The translations under genes and the position numbers were made by a program. Positions 36,647-46,726 of a DNA stretch of 64,000 bases are shown here, in pieces. The notes under the pieces were generated by a model. The model was not told the DNA's origin, did not search any database, and worked only from the letters and a program-made list of their open reading frames with translations. Source of the DNA: Streptomyces niveus (GTDB taxonomy: Bacteria; Actinomycetota; Actinomycetes; Streptomycetales; Streptomycetaceae); NCBI RefSeq assembly GCF_002009175.1, contig NZ_CP018047.1, positions 1,178,001 to 1,242,000 of the forward strand, written 5' to 3'. Positions within the stretch are counted from its first letter, which is position 1, and every line of letters starts with the position of its first letter.

Positions 36647-39600
36647 CTACGCAGGCCCCTCCTTGAGCTGGATGTTCCGGAAGGAGACCTGGTCGTCCGC
36701 GCCGTGGTTCTGAAGGCCGATGTGACCGTCCTTCAGGCTGCGGACCGGGTCGGTGTTGGTGAAGTCGTTGATCTCGACTCCGTTGAGGAACACCTGGAGG
36801 CGCTCCCCGTCGACCCTGAGTTCGTAGCTGTTCCACTCACCCGGCGGCTTGAGGGCCTTGTCCCTCGCCTCGATGTCGGCGGCCTTGAATCCGTACACCG
36901 ATCCCGTGGTGCGGTCGTCGGCGTCGGTGGCGTCGATCTGGACCTCGTAGCCGTTGTCCACGGCCGAGTTGACGTCGTCGGAGGCCGGGAAGCCCACGAA
37001 GACACCGGAGTTGTCGTCGCCCGCCATCTTCCAGTCGAGCTTGAGCGAGTACGAGGAGAGTTCCTTGGCCTCGTACCAGAGCAGGCCCATGCCGCCCTGG
37101 GAACGCAGTTCACCGTCGACGATGTCGAACTGCCCCGGTCCGGCCTGCTTCCAGCCGTCCAGCGTCTTGCCGTCGAAGATGTCCGTGTACCCGGGGTCCG
37201 GGTCGGTGCCGCCCGTCGGCGTGCAGTCCGCCTCGACCTGCCCGGTGGCGTACTTCAGTCCGCCGAGGAGATGGTCGCGGAAGGCCGGTTCGGCGTACGA
37301 CTCCTTGGTGTGGCCGCCCCCGGTGTAGAAGGACCGGCCGCCCTCGTAGGTCTGGCACCAGGCGATCGGGTGGTCGCCCGACATGTTGCCGCCCTCGTAG
37401 CTCGACTCGTCCAGCGAGGCGAGTACGCGTGCCTGCTCACGGGGGTTGGTGCGGTAGTTGTACCACTCGTCCGTACGGTCCCAGGTGTCCTCCAGGTGGG
37501 CCGTGGCCGGGTGCTCGTGGTCCTCGACCTTCACGGTGGCGGGCTGGATCGCCGGGTGGGAGTCGAAGTAGGCCCCCACCAGACCGCCGTAGAACTCCCA
37601 CTCGTACTCGGTGTCGGCGGCCGCGTGGATGCCCAGATAGCCGCCTCCCCCGGCGACGTACTCCTCGAACGCCTTCTGCTGCTCGGCGTTCAGCACGTCA
37701 CCGGTGGTGGAGAGGAACGCCACCGCGTCGTACTCGGCGAGATTCTCCGCGGTGAACGCTCCCGCGTCCTCCGTGGACTCGACCGTGATCTCGGTGGACT
37801 CCCCCAGCTCCTTCAGGGCCGCTGTGCCGGCCTCGATGGAGTCGTGACGGAAGCCCGCCGTCTTGGAGAAGACCAGGACACGCTCGCCGGCCGCGGCCGG
37901 CGCCTCCCCGGTGATCTCGAAGTCGTCCACCTCGAAGAGATCGCCCTCGCCGCCCTTGAAGGTCAGGACGAGATCGGTCGTCTCCGCCGGGGCGCCGGTC
38001 AGGGCCACCTCGACGTCCTCGAACGTGGTCCAGTCGCCGGTGACGGGCACCTCGGCCGAGCCGAGGACCTCGCCGTCGGCCGCGCCCGCCCGCACTTCGA
38101 GGGTGCCGCCGGCGCCGCCGGAGGAGACCCGCGCGGTGAGCTTGGCCGCACCGGCCAGGTGGTACGGCTCGAAGGAGATCCAGTCGCCGTTCGAGATACC
38201 GCCGACGGTCTTGCCGCCGTTGGCTCCCTCACGATCCGTCACGGTGGTGCCGGACGAGTCGTTGGCATGCTCCGCCTGCCGGTGCCTGGGCTGGATCTCG
38301 GACTGGCCGTGACCGGTGAGCGAGGCCTGGCCGCCGCCTCCGCCGTCGGTGTACTCGGCGTCGATCACTCCGAAGATGTTTGCGTTGGGATCGTGTTCGG
38401 CGTCGGCGGGCGCCTTGATGGTGCCCTCGCAGCCGGTCTTCGAGGTGATCGGGTGACCGTGGCTGTCGTGGCCGAGGATGTAGCGGACGGTGACCTTGGA
38501 GCAGTCGATGTCCTCTCCGTCCTCCGGGTCGGTGACGGAGACCTTGAACGGCAGCTCGTCACCGAAACTGAACAGCGTGCCCGGCGCGGGCAGTTCCAGC
38601 TTCACCACGGGCGCGGTGTTGCCGACGACGACCTGCACGGAGGCGGTGCCGGTGAGCCCGCCGGGGTCCTTCGCGGTGACGGTCGCCGAGTAGGTGCCGT
38701 TCTCCTCGAAGGTGTGGGTCGGGTTCGGCTCGGTGGAGGTCCCGCCGTCGCCGAAGTCCCACGCGTACGTCAGCTCGTCACCGTCGGCGTCCTCGGTGCC
38801 CTCCGACGAGAAGGCCACCTCAAGCGGTCCGGTGCCGGATGTCTTGTCCGCCTTGGCGACGGCGACCGGCGAGTATCCCTCGGTGGCGTTCTCGACGCGG
38901 TACAGCGCCGAGTGCTCGTCGCCGCCGAAGAAGCCGGTGCCGTAGTCGAGGACGTAGAGCGCGCCGTCGGGGCCGAACTCCATGTCCATGACCTGGGTGC
39001 CTGACCAGGGGAAATCGTTGATCGACTCGACCGTGCCGTCGGCACCCTGGTCGATACGCTTGATCCACTTGCGGCCGAACTCGCCTGCGAAGAAGTTCCC
39101 GTCGTACTCCTCGGGGAACTTGACCGGGGAGTCGAGGTCCGCGTCGTAGTTGTAGACGGGACCGCCCATCGGGGACTCCGAGCCGTCGCCGAACTCCGGG
39201 ACGCTGTTCCCGTCGTACGGGATCCAGGCGGCCTGGGACGGCGGCAGGTCGGTGAGACCGGTGTTGTGCGGCGAGTCGTTCTTCGGCGCGGCGCAGTCGA
39301 AGGCCGGGCCGGAGGTGCCGGTGCCGAAGTCGTAGTCCTTGAAGGGCTCGTTGTCGCCGGTGCAGTACGGCCAGCCGAAGTTGCCCGCCTCGGTGACACG
39401 TGCGAACTCGACCTGTCCGGCCGGGCCGCGGTCCGGGTCGGCCGCGCCCGCGTCGGGACCGTAGTCACCGACGTAGACGATGCCCGTCTTCTGGTCGACG
39501 GAGATCCGGAACGGGTTGCGGAAGCCCATGGCGTAGATCTCGGGCTTCGTCTTCTCGGTGCCGGGGGCGAAGAGGTTGCCGTCGGGCACGGTGTACGAGC

Positions 39601-40351
39601 CGTCGTCGGCGACCTTGATCCGCAGCACCTTGCCGCGCAGGTCGTTGGTGTTGCCGGAGGAACGCCGGGCGTCGAACGCGGGGTTGCGGTCCGGCCGGTC
39701 GTCGATCGGCGTGTAGCCGTCGGAGGCGAACGGGTTGGTGTCGTCGCCGGTCGACAGGTAGAGGTTGCCGTCCGCGTCGAAGGCGATGTCACCGCCGACA
39801 TGGCAGCAGGTGCCGCGTGAGGCGGGCACGTCGAGGACCTTCTTCTCGCTCGCCTCGTCGAGGGTGCCGTCCTCGTTCAGGGTGAAGCGCGAGAGCCGGT
39901 TGACCCCGTCGAAGGGGGCGAAGTCGGCGGCGCCACCCGTCTCGGGCGCGTCGCCGGCGGGGGTGTCGAGTTTGGGCGCGTAGTAGAGGTAGACGGCCCG
40001 GTTCTGGGCGAAGCCGGGGTCCACGCCGACTCCTTGGAGCCCTTCCTCGTCGTGGCTGTAGACATCGAGGGTGCCGGACACCTTGGTGGTGCCGCCCTCG
40101 TCGGTGATACGCAGTGTGCCGTCGCGCGAGGTGTGCAGGACCTGGCGGTCGGGAAGCACCGCCAGGGTCATGGGCTCACCGGCTTCTTCGGCGCCCTTGG
40201 CCAGGGTCACCTGCTGAAACGTGGGGGCGGCGGCCTGTCTTCCGGGGTCTGCGGCGTTGGCCGGCACGGCGCTGAGGGTGGAGCCCGCGAGCAGGGCGCC
40301 GGTCAGCAGTGCGAGAAAGGAGCGGCCTCTGGGACGTCGTTGACTGTGCAC
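36647..40351 (-). CDS. secreted multidomain sugar enzyme: GSDH dehydrogenase-PKD-CBM6-ThuA-DUF1080 (paralogue B)
   Basis: 1234 residues from GTG 40351, GGAGGA five bases upstream. Same architecture and domain order as paralogue A and highly similar throughout: signal peptide (QRRPRGRSFLALLTGALLAG), GSDH propeller (GTCCHVGGDIAFDADG), PKD from about 494 (YAWDFGDGGTSTEPNPTH), CBM6 from about 687, ThuA from about 824 (RVLVFSKTAGFRHDS), and DUF1080 from about 1057 (DIFDGKTLDGWKQAG). Differences are mainly more acidic substitutions and a longer linker before DUF1080. Both paralogues keep an adjacent cysteine pair before the conserved His of the propeller. Separate promoters with the same 26-base element and separate terminators suggest co-regulated but independent units. 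The next genes upstream are a TIM barrel and a Gfo/Idh dehydrogenase. Confidence 0.85.
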   Translation of the reverse strand: MHSQRRPRGRSFLALLTGALLAGSTLSAVPANAADPGRQAAAPTFQQVTLAKGAEEAGEPMTLAVLPDRQVLHTSRDGTLRITDEGGTTKVSGTLDVYSHDEEGLQGVGVDPGFAQNRAVYLYYAPKLDTPAGDAPETGGAADFAPFDGVNRLSRFTLNEDGTLDEASEKKVLDVPASRGTCCHVGGDIAFDADGNLYLSTGDDTNPFASDGYTPIDDRPDRNPAFDARRSSGNTNDLRGKVLRIKVADDGSYTVPDGNLFAPGTEKTKPEIYAMGFRNPFRISVDQKTGIVYVGDYGPDAGAADPDRGPAGQVEFARVTEAGNFGWPYCTGDNEPFKDYDFGTGTSGPAFDCAAPKNDSPHNTGLTDLPPSQAAWIPYDGNSVPEFGDGSESPMGGPVYNYDADLDSPVKFPEEYDGNFFAGEFGRKWIKRIDQGADGTVESINDFPWSGTQVMDMEFGPDGALYVLDYGTGFFGGDEHSALYRVENATEGYSPVAVAKADKTSGTGPLEVAFSSEGTEDADGDELTYAWDFGDGGTSTEPNPTHTFEENGTYSATVTAKDPGGLTGTASVQVVVGNTAPVVKLELPAPGTLFSFGDELPFKVSVTDPEDGEDIDCSKVTVRYILGHDSHGHPITSKTGCEGTIKAPADAEHDPNANIFGVIDAEYTDGGGGGQASLTGHGQSEIQPRHRQAEHANDSSGTTVTDREGANGGKTVGGISNGDWISFEPYHLAGAAKLTARVSSGGAGGTLEVRAGAADGEVLGSAEVPVTGDWTTFEDVEVALTGAPAETTDLVLTFKGGEGDLFEVDDFEITGEAPAAAGERVLVFSKTAGFRHDSIEAGTAALKELGESTEITVESTEDAGAFTAENLAEYDAVAFLSTTGDVLNAEQQKAFEEYVAGGGGYLGIHAAADTEYEWEFYGGLVGAYFDSHPAIQPATVKVEDHEHPATAHLEDTWDRTDEWYNYRTNPREQARVLASLDESSYEGGNMSGDHPIAWCQTYEGGRSFYTGGGHTKESYAEPAFRDHLLGGLKYATGQVEADCTPTGGTDPDPGYTDIFDGKTLDGWKQAGPGQFDIVDGELRSQGGMGLLWYEAKELSSYSLKLDWKMAGDDNSGVFVGFPASDDVNSAVDNGYEVQIDATDADDRTTGSVYGFKAADIEARDKALKPPGEWNSYELRVDGERLQVFLNGVEINDFTNTDPVRSLKDGHIGLQNHGADDQVSFRNIQLKEGPA

Positions 40352-40600
40352 GAGAGTCCTCCGGTAGTGCCTGTCGTACGTGCGGGTCCGAGGCGGCAGC
40401 CAGCACGAGCATGGGGGCTCACCTCGGGTGGGGGGATGGGGGGAGTGCTCGTCCAAGCACCCGTGTTCCCGCATCTGTTGCTCTCGGTCTGCTGTCTCGC
40501 CGGAGCGCGCCGTCGCACCGGAGATCAACATGTCCTGTACATCTCAGTGACCGTAACGCTGTTCGTCCGAGACGGAAAGCCCTTGCGCAGCGCTGAAGTT

Positions 40601-40626
40601 CAACTTTTTCCCGTCTCAGGACAAAG
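40601..40626. promoter_or_regulatory. 26-base conserved element upstream of paralogue B
   Basis: AACTTT at 40602-40607, TCC at 40609-40611 and AGGACAAAG at 40618-40626, same spacing as at 36543 and 48254, 250 bases upstream of the GTG. The surrounding promoter DNA (CGGAAAGCCCTTGCGCAGC at 40573-40591) is also shared with paralogue A. Confidence 0.6.
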
Positions 40627-40646
40627 CCTTCCGGGCATGCCGGACG

Positions 40647-40675
40647 GCCCGGCGGTGAACTTTCCACCGCCGGGC
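40647..40675 (-). terminator. hairpin after the TIM-barrel gene of the sugar operon
   Basis: Arms GCCCGGCGGTG (40647-40657) and CACCGCCGGGC (40665-40675), seven-base loop, 31 bases past the stop. It closes the ABC/Gfo-Idh operon. Confidence 0.72.
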
Positions 40676-40706
40676 TCGTGTTGGGCTACGACTTGGGGGG
40701 CGTCGG

Positions 40707-41711
40707 CTACTCGCCGCCGCCGAAGGCCGCGTCGAAGGACGCGGTGGGCGGGTCGAAGTCGAACCGCTTCAGATCGGCGAGCGCCTCGGGGGCGCCGGAG
40801 AGCCGGTCCATACCGGCGTCCTCCCACTCCACCGAGATCGGGCCCTCGTAGTTGATCGACCGCAGCATGCGGAAGACGTCCTCCCACGGCACGTCGCCGT
40901 GGCCGGCCGAGACGAAGTCCCAGCCGCGCCGCGGGTCGCCCCAGGGCAGATGCGAACCGAGCCTGCCGTTACGGCCGTCGAGACGCTTGCGCGCCTCCTT
41001 GCAGTCGACGTGGTAGATCCGGTCCCGGAAGTCGTAGAGGAATCCGGTCGGGTCCAGGTCCTGCCAGACGAAATGGCTCGGGTCGAAGTTCAGCCCGAAC
41101 GCGGGCCGGTGGTCGACCGCTTCGAGCGCCTGCTTCGTCGTCCAGTAGTCGTACGCGATCTCGCCCGGGTGGACCTCGTGGGCGAAGCGCACCCCCTCGG
41201 TGTCGAAGACGTCGAGGATCGGGTTCCACCGCTCGGCGAAGTCGTCGTAGCCCCGCTCGATCATGCCGGGCGGCACCGGCGGGAACATCGCCAGCAGATG
41301 CCAGATGGACGAACCGGTGAAGCCGATCACCGTGTTGACGCCGAACGCGGCGGCGGCCCTGGCGGTGTCCTTGATCTCCGCGGCGGCCCGCTGCCGTACG
41401 CCCTCGGCCTCCCCGTCGCCCCAGATACGGGACGGCAGGATGCCCTGGTGGCGCTCGTCAATGATGCTGTCGCAGACCGCCTGGCCGACGAGATGGTTGG
41501 AGATCGCCCAGCACTTGAGGCCGTACTTGTCGAGCAGCTGGTGGCGGCTCTCCAGATAGCCCGGATCGGTGAGCGCCTTGTCGACCTCGAAGTGGTCGCC
41601 CCAGCAGGCCAGTTCCAGACCGTCGTAACCGAAGTCACGGGCGAGCCGGCAGACCTCTTCCAGGGGCAGATCGGCCCACTGGCCGGTGAACAGCGTGAAC
41701 GGGCGTGGCAT
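40707..41711 (-). CDS. sugar phosphate isomerase/epimerase family TIM barrel
   Basis: 334 residues, ATG 41711 with AGGAAGG upstream; the Gfo/Idh stop is 11 bases before. The fold is xylose-isomerase-like: [39 protein letters not shown], then [32 protein letters not shown] (Glu), [15 protein letters not shown] (Asp/His), [13 protein letters not shown] and [13 protein letters not shown] (Glu), giving the complete set of metal-ligand positions. This pairing with a Gfo/Idh dehydrogenase is common for inositol, keto-sugar and 3-keto-glucoside catabolism. It probably interconverts the ketose/aldose product of the neighbouring dehydrogenase in the cytoplasm. Confidence 0.87.
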   Translation of the reverse strand: MPRPFTLFTGQWADLPLEEVCRLARDFGYDGLELACWGDHFEVDKALTDPGYLESRHQLLDKYGLKCWAISNHLVGQAVCDSIIDERHQGILPSRIWGDGEAEGVRQRAAAEIKDTARAAAAFGVNTVIGFTGSSIWHLLAMFPPVPPGMIERGYDDFAERWNPILDVFDTEGVRFAHEVHPGEIAYDYWTTKQALEAVDHRPAFGLNFDPSHFVWQDLDPTGFLYDFRDRIYHVDCKEARKRLDGRNGRLGSHLPWGDPRRGWDFVSAGHGDVPWEDVFRMLRSINYEGPISVEWEDAGMDRLSGAPEALADLKRFDFDPPTASFDAAFGGGE

Positions 41712-41722
41712 ACGGGACCTTC

Positions 41723-42949
41723 CTAGGACTCGATTCCGGACGGGGCCGGGACGGGTGTGTAGATGGCGTTCTTCTCCGCGCTCTCCTCGACCGCGGCGAG
41801 GACCCGCTGCACCTGGAGACCGTCGGCGAACGAGGGCGCGGGATCGGTTCCGGCGGCGATCGCCTCGACCAGATCCTTGGCCTGGTGCACGAACGTGTGC
41901 TCGTAGCCGAGCCCGTGGCCCGGCGGCCACCAGGCGTCCAGGTACGGGTGCTCGGACTCGGTGACCAGGATCCGCCGGAAGCCGGCGGTGACCGCGGGCT
42001 CCGACTGATCGTGGAACGACAGCTCGTTGAGCCGCTCCAGGTCGAAGGCGAGCGAACCGTGCTCGCCGTTGATCTCCAGCCGCAGCGCGTTCTTGCGGCC
42101 CGCCGCCATACGGGTGGCCTCGAAGGACGCCAGCGCCCCCGAGGCGAGCCGCCCCGTGAACAGGGCGGCGTCGTCCACCGTGACCGGGCCCGTCTGCGCG
42201 CCGCCCGTCGCCGAGAGTCCGGCCGACGTCCCCGACAGCAGCGGCCTCTCCCGTACGAACGTCTCGGTCATCGCGGAGACCCCGACCAGCGGCTCCCCCG
42301 CCAGGAACTGCGCGAGGTCCACGATGTGCGCGCCCAGGTCGCCGAGCGCCCCCGATCCCGCGTGCTCACGCTTGAGCCGCCAGGTGAGGGGGAACTCGGC
42401 GTCGACCAGCCAGTCCTGGAGGTAGGTGACCCGTACGTGCCGCAGCGCGCCGAGCCGTCCCTCCTCGATCAGCTTGCGGGCGTAACTGATGGCGGGCACC
42501 CGCCGGTAGTTGAAGCCCACCATGGCCAACTGGCCCCGGGACCGGGCCGCCTCGGCGGCCCGGACCATGGCCTCGGCCTCGGCGACCGAGTTGGCGAGGG
42601 GCTTCTCGCACAGGACGTGCTTGCCCGCCTCCAGCGCGGCGATGGCTATCTCCGCGTGGCTGTCCCCAGGCGTACAGATGTCGACCAGCTGCACGTCGTC
42701 ACGCGCGATGAGTTCCCGCCAGTCGGTCTCCGCGGCGGCCCAGCCGAGTTTGTCGGCTGCCGTGCGGACGGCCGTCTCGTCCCGCCCGCAGATGGCGGCG
42801 AGGTGCGGCCGCATCGGCAGATCGAAGACATGTCCCGCCGTGCGCCAGCCCTGGGAGTGGGCGGCACCCATGAACGAGTATCCGATCATGCCGATACCGA
42901 GTGGCGGCGGTGCGCCGGCTTCCTTCTCCGACGCTTCCCTGCTGGTCAT
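41723..42949 (-). CDS. Gfo/Idh/MocA-family NAD(P)-dependent sugar dehydrogenase
   Basis: 408 residues, ATG 42949. N-terminal Rossmann domain [18 protein letters not shown] (GYSFMG in place of GxGxxG, as in related sugar-catabolic members), [30 protein letters not shown] with the catalytic-lysine motif EKP, and the C-terminal sheet domain with [13 protein letters not shown] (substrate-site Asp/His). The length is typical. It likely oxidises or reduces a cyclic polyol, keto-sugar or glycoside at one carbon. It lies between the ABC substrate-binding protein gene (53 bases upstream) and the isomerase gene, so imported sugar is its likely substrate. Confidence 0.88.
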   Translation of the reverse strand: MTSREASEKEAGAPPPLGIGMIGYSFMGAAHSQGWRTAGHVFDLPMRPHLAAICGRDETAVRTAADKLGWAAAETDWRELIARDDVQLVDICTPGDSHAEIAIAALEAGKHVLCEKPLANSVAEAEAMVRAAEAARSRGQLAMVGFNYRRVPAISYARKLIEEGRLGALRHVRVTYLQDWLVDAEFPLTWRLKREHAGSGALGDLGAHIVDLAQFLAGEPLVGVSAMTETFVRERPLLSGTSAGLSATGGAQTGPVTVDDAALFTGRLASGALASFEATRMAAGRKNALRLEINGEHGSLAFDLERLNELSFHDQSEPAVTAGFRRILVTESEHPYLDAWWPPGHGLGYEHTFVHQAKDLVEAIAAGTDPAPSFADGLQVQRVLAAVEESAEKNAIYTPVPAPSGIES

Positions 42950-43001
42950 AAGGGATTACTCCTCGTCTCTCGCACGTGTGGGGGCAGACTGGCGGAGCCG
43001 G

Positions 43002-44033
43002 TCAGCTGAATCCCTGGGGCAGGTACTCGTCGACGTTGTCCTTGTCGACGACCGCCGAGAACAGGGTGACCTGGGCCGGGATCTCCAGTCCGGCCATGCC
43101 GCTGACGCCCTTGCCCTGGCCGAGCGCGCGGGCGAGGTCGATCGCCGTCGAGGCCATGATCGGCGGGTAGAGCACGGTCGCCTTCAGAACGCTGTTGTCG
43201 GCCTTGATGGCGTCCATCGCCGACTTGGCGCCGGCGCCGCCGACCATCAGGAACCCGTCACGGCCGGCCTGGTCGATGGCGCGCAGCGCGCCGACACCCT
43301 GGTCGTCGTCGTGGTTCCACAGGGCGTCGAACTTGGACTGCGCCTGGAGCAGCTGGGCCATCTTGGCCTGGCCGGACTCGACGGTGAAGTCGGCCGCCTG
43401 GCGGGCGACCTTCTTGATGTTGGGGTAGTTCTTGAGCGCGTCGTCGAAGCCCTGGGTGCGCTGCTTGGTCAGCTCCAGGCTGTCGGGGCCCGACAGTTCG
43501 ATGACGGTGGCGTTGGGCTTGTCCTTCAGCTTCTCGCCGATGTACTTGCCCGCGTTGACACCCATGCCGTAGTTGTCGCCGCCGACGTAGCAGCGGAACG
43601 CCTGCGGGTCGGCGAAGATCCGGTCCAGGTTGATGACGGGGATGCCCGCGCGCATCGCCTTGAGACCGGCCTGGGTGAGGGCCTTGCCGTCGGCCGGCAG
43701 GATCACCAGGACGTCGACCTTCTTGTTGATCAGGGAGTCGATCTGGCCGATCTGCGCGGCGGTGTCGTTCGAGCCCTCGGTGATGTCGAGCGTGACGTCC
43801 GAGTACTTCTTGGCCTGCGCCCTGGCGTTCGCGTTGATCGCGGCCAGCCAGCCGTGGTCGGCCTGGGGGCCGGCGAAGCCGATGGTGACGGCCTTGCCGG
43901 GCTTGTCGTCGACCGGCTGCTCGTTGGCGGCGGGCTCGTCCTTCTTCTCGTTGCTGGTGCAGGCGGTGAGGAGGGCACCCGCGCCGATGGCGGCGGTGCC
44001 GAACAGAAGACCTCTGCGGCTCGTTTCTGGCAT
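43002..44033 (-). CDS. sugar ABC transporter substrate-binding lipoprotein (RbsB-type)
   Basis: 343 residues, ATG 44033. The signal combines a twin-arginine motif (TSRRGLLFG) with a lipobox (LLTAC, Cys about residue 25), so it is exported probably by Tat and anchored in the membrane. The mature part is a periplasmic-binding-protein type I (ribose-like) fold: TIGFAGPQADHGWLAAINANARAQAKKY, VLVILPADGKALTQAGLKAMRAGIPVINLDRIF, and ALWNHDDDQGVGALRAIDQ. It captures a monosaccharide or small glycoside for the permease and ATPase encoded just upstream (93 bases to the permease gene). The sugar cannot be named. Confidence 0.9.
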   Translation of the reverse strand: MPETSRRGLLFGTAAIGAGALLTACTSNEKKDEPAANEQPVDDKPGKAVTIGFAGPQADHGWLAAINANARAQAKKYSDVTLDITEGSNDTAAQIGQIDSLINKKVDVLVILPADGKALTQAGLKAMRAGIPVINLDRIFADPQAFRCYVGGDNYGMGVNAGKYIGEKLKDKPNATVIELSGPDSLELTKQRTQGFDDALKNYPNIKKVARQAADFTVESGQAKMAQLLQAQSKFDALWNHDDDQGVGALRAIDQAGRDGFLMVGGAGAKSAMDAIKADNSVLKATVLYPPIMASTAIDLARALGQGKGVSGMAGLEIPAQVTLFSAVVDKDNVDEYLPQGFS

Positions 44034-44126
44034 GACGGTTCGTCCCCTTCAGGAGAGCGGATGGTGCGGTGCGTCGGAAGCGGTGCTTGGAGAAGCGGTA
44101 CGAGATCGGGCCTCGGGGATACGAGG

Positions 44127-45197
44127 TCAGCCCTCACCGTTGCGCGCCGTGCGGCGCTGGACCAGTACGGCGGCGACGATGATCGCGCCCTTGGCAATCT
44201 GCTGGACGTCGCTCTGCAGGTTGTTGAGAGCGAAGATGTTGGTGATGGTGGTGAAGATCAGAACACCGAGCACGGAGCCGACGATCGTGCCGCGACCGCC
44301 GCTGAGCAGCGTGCCGCCGATGATCGCCGCCGCGATGGCGTCGAGTTCGTAGAGGTTTCCGTTCGTGTTCTGTCCCGAGCCGGACAGCACGATCAGCATG
44401 AAGGCCGCGATACCGCAGCACAGACCGGACAGCAGGTAGAGGTAGAGCCGCTGCCTGCGCACATCGATGCCGGCGAGGCGGGTCGCCTCCGCGTTGCCGC
44501 CGACCGCGACGGTGCGACGGCCGAAGGTGGTGCGGTTGAGCAGCAGCCAGCCGATGACCGTCACCGCGGCGAAGATGATGACGAGCGGCGGGACGCCCAG
44601 GATGTAGGAGTCGCGGGAGCCGAGGTCGAGGACCGACTCCAACGTGACGACCTGGGTGTTGCCGTCGGTGATCTGGAGGGCCAGACCACGGGCGGACGCC
44701 ATGATCGCGAGGGTCGCGATGAACGGCGCCATGCCGCCGTACGCGATCAGCACTCCGTTGACCAGACCGCAGGCCAGACCCACGATGATCGCGGTGAACA
44801 GGATGCCGGCGAAGCCGTACTCCTGGGTGGCCAGGGTGGTCGCCCACACGGAGGCCAGGGCCACGATCGCGCCGACCGACAGGTCGATGCCGCCGCTGGT
44901 GATGACGAACGTCATGCCGACGGTGACGACACCGATGATCGACGCCTGGGTGAGCACCAGTTGCAGGTTGCTGGTGTCCAGGAACTGATCGGGCTTGGTG
45001 ATACCGCCGACGACTATCAGTGCGGCGAGCACGCCGAGCAGCGAGAGCGTACGGAAATCGAGACGCAGTCCGAGCGGCGGCCGGCCCCCGGAACCTCCCG
45101 GGGTCCTTCCGGCGGGCTTGGTCAGCGGCACGGGGGCGGCGTCGGCGGGCGCGGCGTCGGGCCCGCCCTGCTGCGCCTCAGAGGCAGGCTGTTTCAT
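44127..45197 (-). CDS. sugar ABC transporter permease (RbsC-type)
   Basis: 356 residues, ATG 45197 overlapping the ATPase stop by four bases. It has about ten hydrophobic segments after a 45-residue Pro/Ala-rich cytoplasmic head. The BPD_transp_2 core is recognisable: ITSGGIDLSVGAIVALASVWA, LACGLVNGVLIAYGGMAPFIATLAIMASARGLALQITDG (in parts) and ALAAAIIGGTLLSGGRGTIVGSVLG-like sequence IAAAIIGGTLLSGGRG. It forms a homodimeric channel for the sugar bound by the lipoprotein encoded downstream. The start is chosen by the overlap and by the conserved spacing. Confidence 0.92.
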   Translation of the reverse strand: MKQPASEAQQGGPDAAPADAAPVPLTKPAGRTPGGSGGRPPLGLRLDFRTLSLLGVLAALIVVGGITKPDQFLDTSNLQLVLTQASIIGVVTVGMTFVITSGGIDLSVGAIVALASVWATTLATQEYGFAGILFTAIIVGLACGLVNGVLIAYGGMAPFIATLAIMASARGLALQITDGNTQVVTLESVLDLGSRDSYILGVPPLVIIFAAVTVIGWLLLNRTTFGRRTVAVGGNAEATRLAGIDVRRQRLYLYLLSGLCCGIAAFMLIVLSGSGQNTNGNLYELDAIAAAIIGGTLLSGGRGTIVGSVLGVLIFTTITNIFALNNLQSDVQQIAKGAIIVAAVLVQRRTARNGEG

Positions 45198-46726
45198 GGC
45201 GTCGGGCTCCCTTCCATCACAAGGTCGAGTACACGGTGCTCGTCGAGCTCCTGGGCCGGTGACGTATGGACGACACGGCCCTCCCGGAGCACCAGCACCC
45301 GGTCGGCGAGGCCAAGGACCTCGGGGACCTCGCTGGAGACGAGAAGTACGGCGAGGCCGTCGTCGGCCAGCCGGCGGATCACGGAGTAGAGCTCGGCGCG
45401 TGCGCCGACGTCCACACCGCGGGTGGGTTCGTCGAGAAGCAGCACCCGGCAGCCGCGCAGCAGCCAGCGGGCCAGGACGACCTTCTGCTGGTTGCCGCCC
45501 GACAGGGTGCGGATGACCGCGTCGGGGTTGTCGGGGCGCAGGGAGAGTTCCTGGGTCGCTGCCCTGGCGGCCTTGCGCTCGGCGGAGCTGTCGAGCCAGC
45601 CGCCGCGGGAGAAGCGGGACATCGAGGACACCGACACGTTGCGGGTGACCGATTCGATGAGCAGCAGGGCCTGGGCCTTGCGCTCCTCCGGGGCGAGGCC
45701 GAGTCCGGCGCGTACGGCGGCGCGGACGCTGCCGGGCTTCAGCTCCTTGCCGTCGACCAGCACCCGGCCGCCGGTGGGCTTGCGGGCGCCGAAGATGGTC
45801 TCCAGGATCTCGGAGCGTCCGGAGCCGACGAGACCCGCGAGGCCGACGATCTCGCCGGGCCGCAGTTCGAGGTCGACGGGCTCGAACTCGCCTTCCCTGG
45901 TGAGTCCTTCGGTCCGCAGCACGGGCTCGCCGCGCGGGGCGTCGGCGAGCGACGGGCGGTCGGGGAAGACGTACGCGACCTCGCGGCCGGTCATCAGCGA
46001 GACGACCTCGCTGGTGGGGGTCTCCTTCGCGGGCAGACCCACGGCGACGGTGCGGCCGTCCTTGATGACGGTCACGCGGTCGCCGATGCGGCGGATCTCC
46101 TCCAGGCGGTGGGAGATGTAGATGACGGCGACCCCGTCGGCGGTGAGGGTGTCGACGATACGGAAGAGGTTGTCGACCTCGTCCGGGTCGAGCGCCGCCG
46201 ACGGCTCGTCCATCACGATGAGGCGTACGTCGTGGGAGAGCGCGCGGGCCATGGAGACGATCTGCTGGTGCGCGGCGGAGAGTTCACCGACGGGCCGGCC
46301 CGCGGGGATCTCGGGGTGGCCGAGGCGTCCGAGCAGCGCGGTGGCCGCGGTCCTCGCCTCGCCGCCCTTGACGATGAAGCCGGCGGCGGTCGGCTCGTGG
46401 CCCAGGAAGATGTTCTCGGCGACCGACAGGCCCTCGACCAGGTCGAGTTCCTGGTAGATGGTCGCGATACCGAGCTTCATCGCCGCGATGGGTGACTTGA
46501 GCTGGACCTCTTCGCCGCGCCAGGTGATGACACCGTCGTCGGGCTGGTGCGCGCCGGCGAGCACCTTGATGAGTGTGGATTTGCCGGCCCCGTTCTGGCC
46601 GAGCAGACAGTGGACTTCGCCTGCCTGGACCTCCAGGTCCACGCCGTCCAGGGCGCGGACGCCCGGGAACAGCTTGGTGATGCCGGACATGGTGAGCAGG
46701 CTGCCTTCGGGTGGTTCTGGTGCCAT
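45194..46726 (-). CDS. sugar ABC transporter ATP-binding protein (RbsA-type, two domains)
   Basis: 510 residues, ATG 46726. Two nucleotide-binding domains: the first with GQNGAGKSTLIKVLAG, SAAHQQIVSMARAL (in place of LSGGQ) and IVMDEPSAALDP; the second with VGSGRSEILETIFG, a degenerate Walker A as usual in RbsA/MglA, LSGGNQQKVVLARWLL and LLLDEPTRGVDVGA. Length and asymmetry are standard for the CUT2 class. First gene of the importer operon; a 218-bp gap with short direct repeats and an A+T-rich patch separates it from the ROK regulator gene transcribed in the same direction. Confidence 0.93.
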   Translation of the reverse strand: MAPEPPEGSLLTMSGITKLFPGVRALDGVDLEVQAGEVHCLLGQNGAGKSTLIKVLAGAHQPDDGVITWRGEEVQLKSPIAAMKLGIATIYQELDLVEGLSVAENIFLGHEPTAAGFIVKGGEARTAATALLGRLGHPEIPAGRPVGELSAAHQQIVSMARALSHDVRLIVMDEPSAALDPDEVDNLFRIVDTLTADGVAVIYISHRLEEIRRIGDRVTVIKDGRTVAVGLPAKETPTSEVVSLMTGREVAYVFPDRPSLADAPRGEPVLRTEGLTREGEFEPVDLELRPGEIVGLAGLVGSGRSEILETIFGARKPTGGRVLVDGKELKPGSVRAAVRAGLGLAPEERKAQALLLIESVTRNVSVSSMSRFSRGGWLDSSAERKAARAATQELSLRPDNPDAVIRTLSGGNQQKVVLARWLLRGCRVLLLDEPTRGVDVGARAELYSVIRRLADDGLAVLLVSSEVPEVLGLADRVLVLREGRVVHTSPAQELDEHRVLDLVMEGSPTP

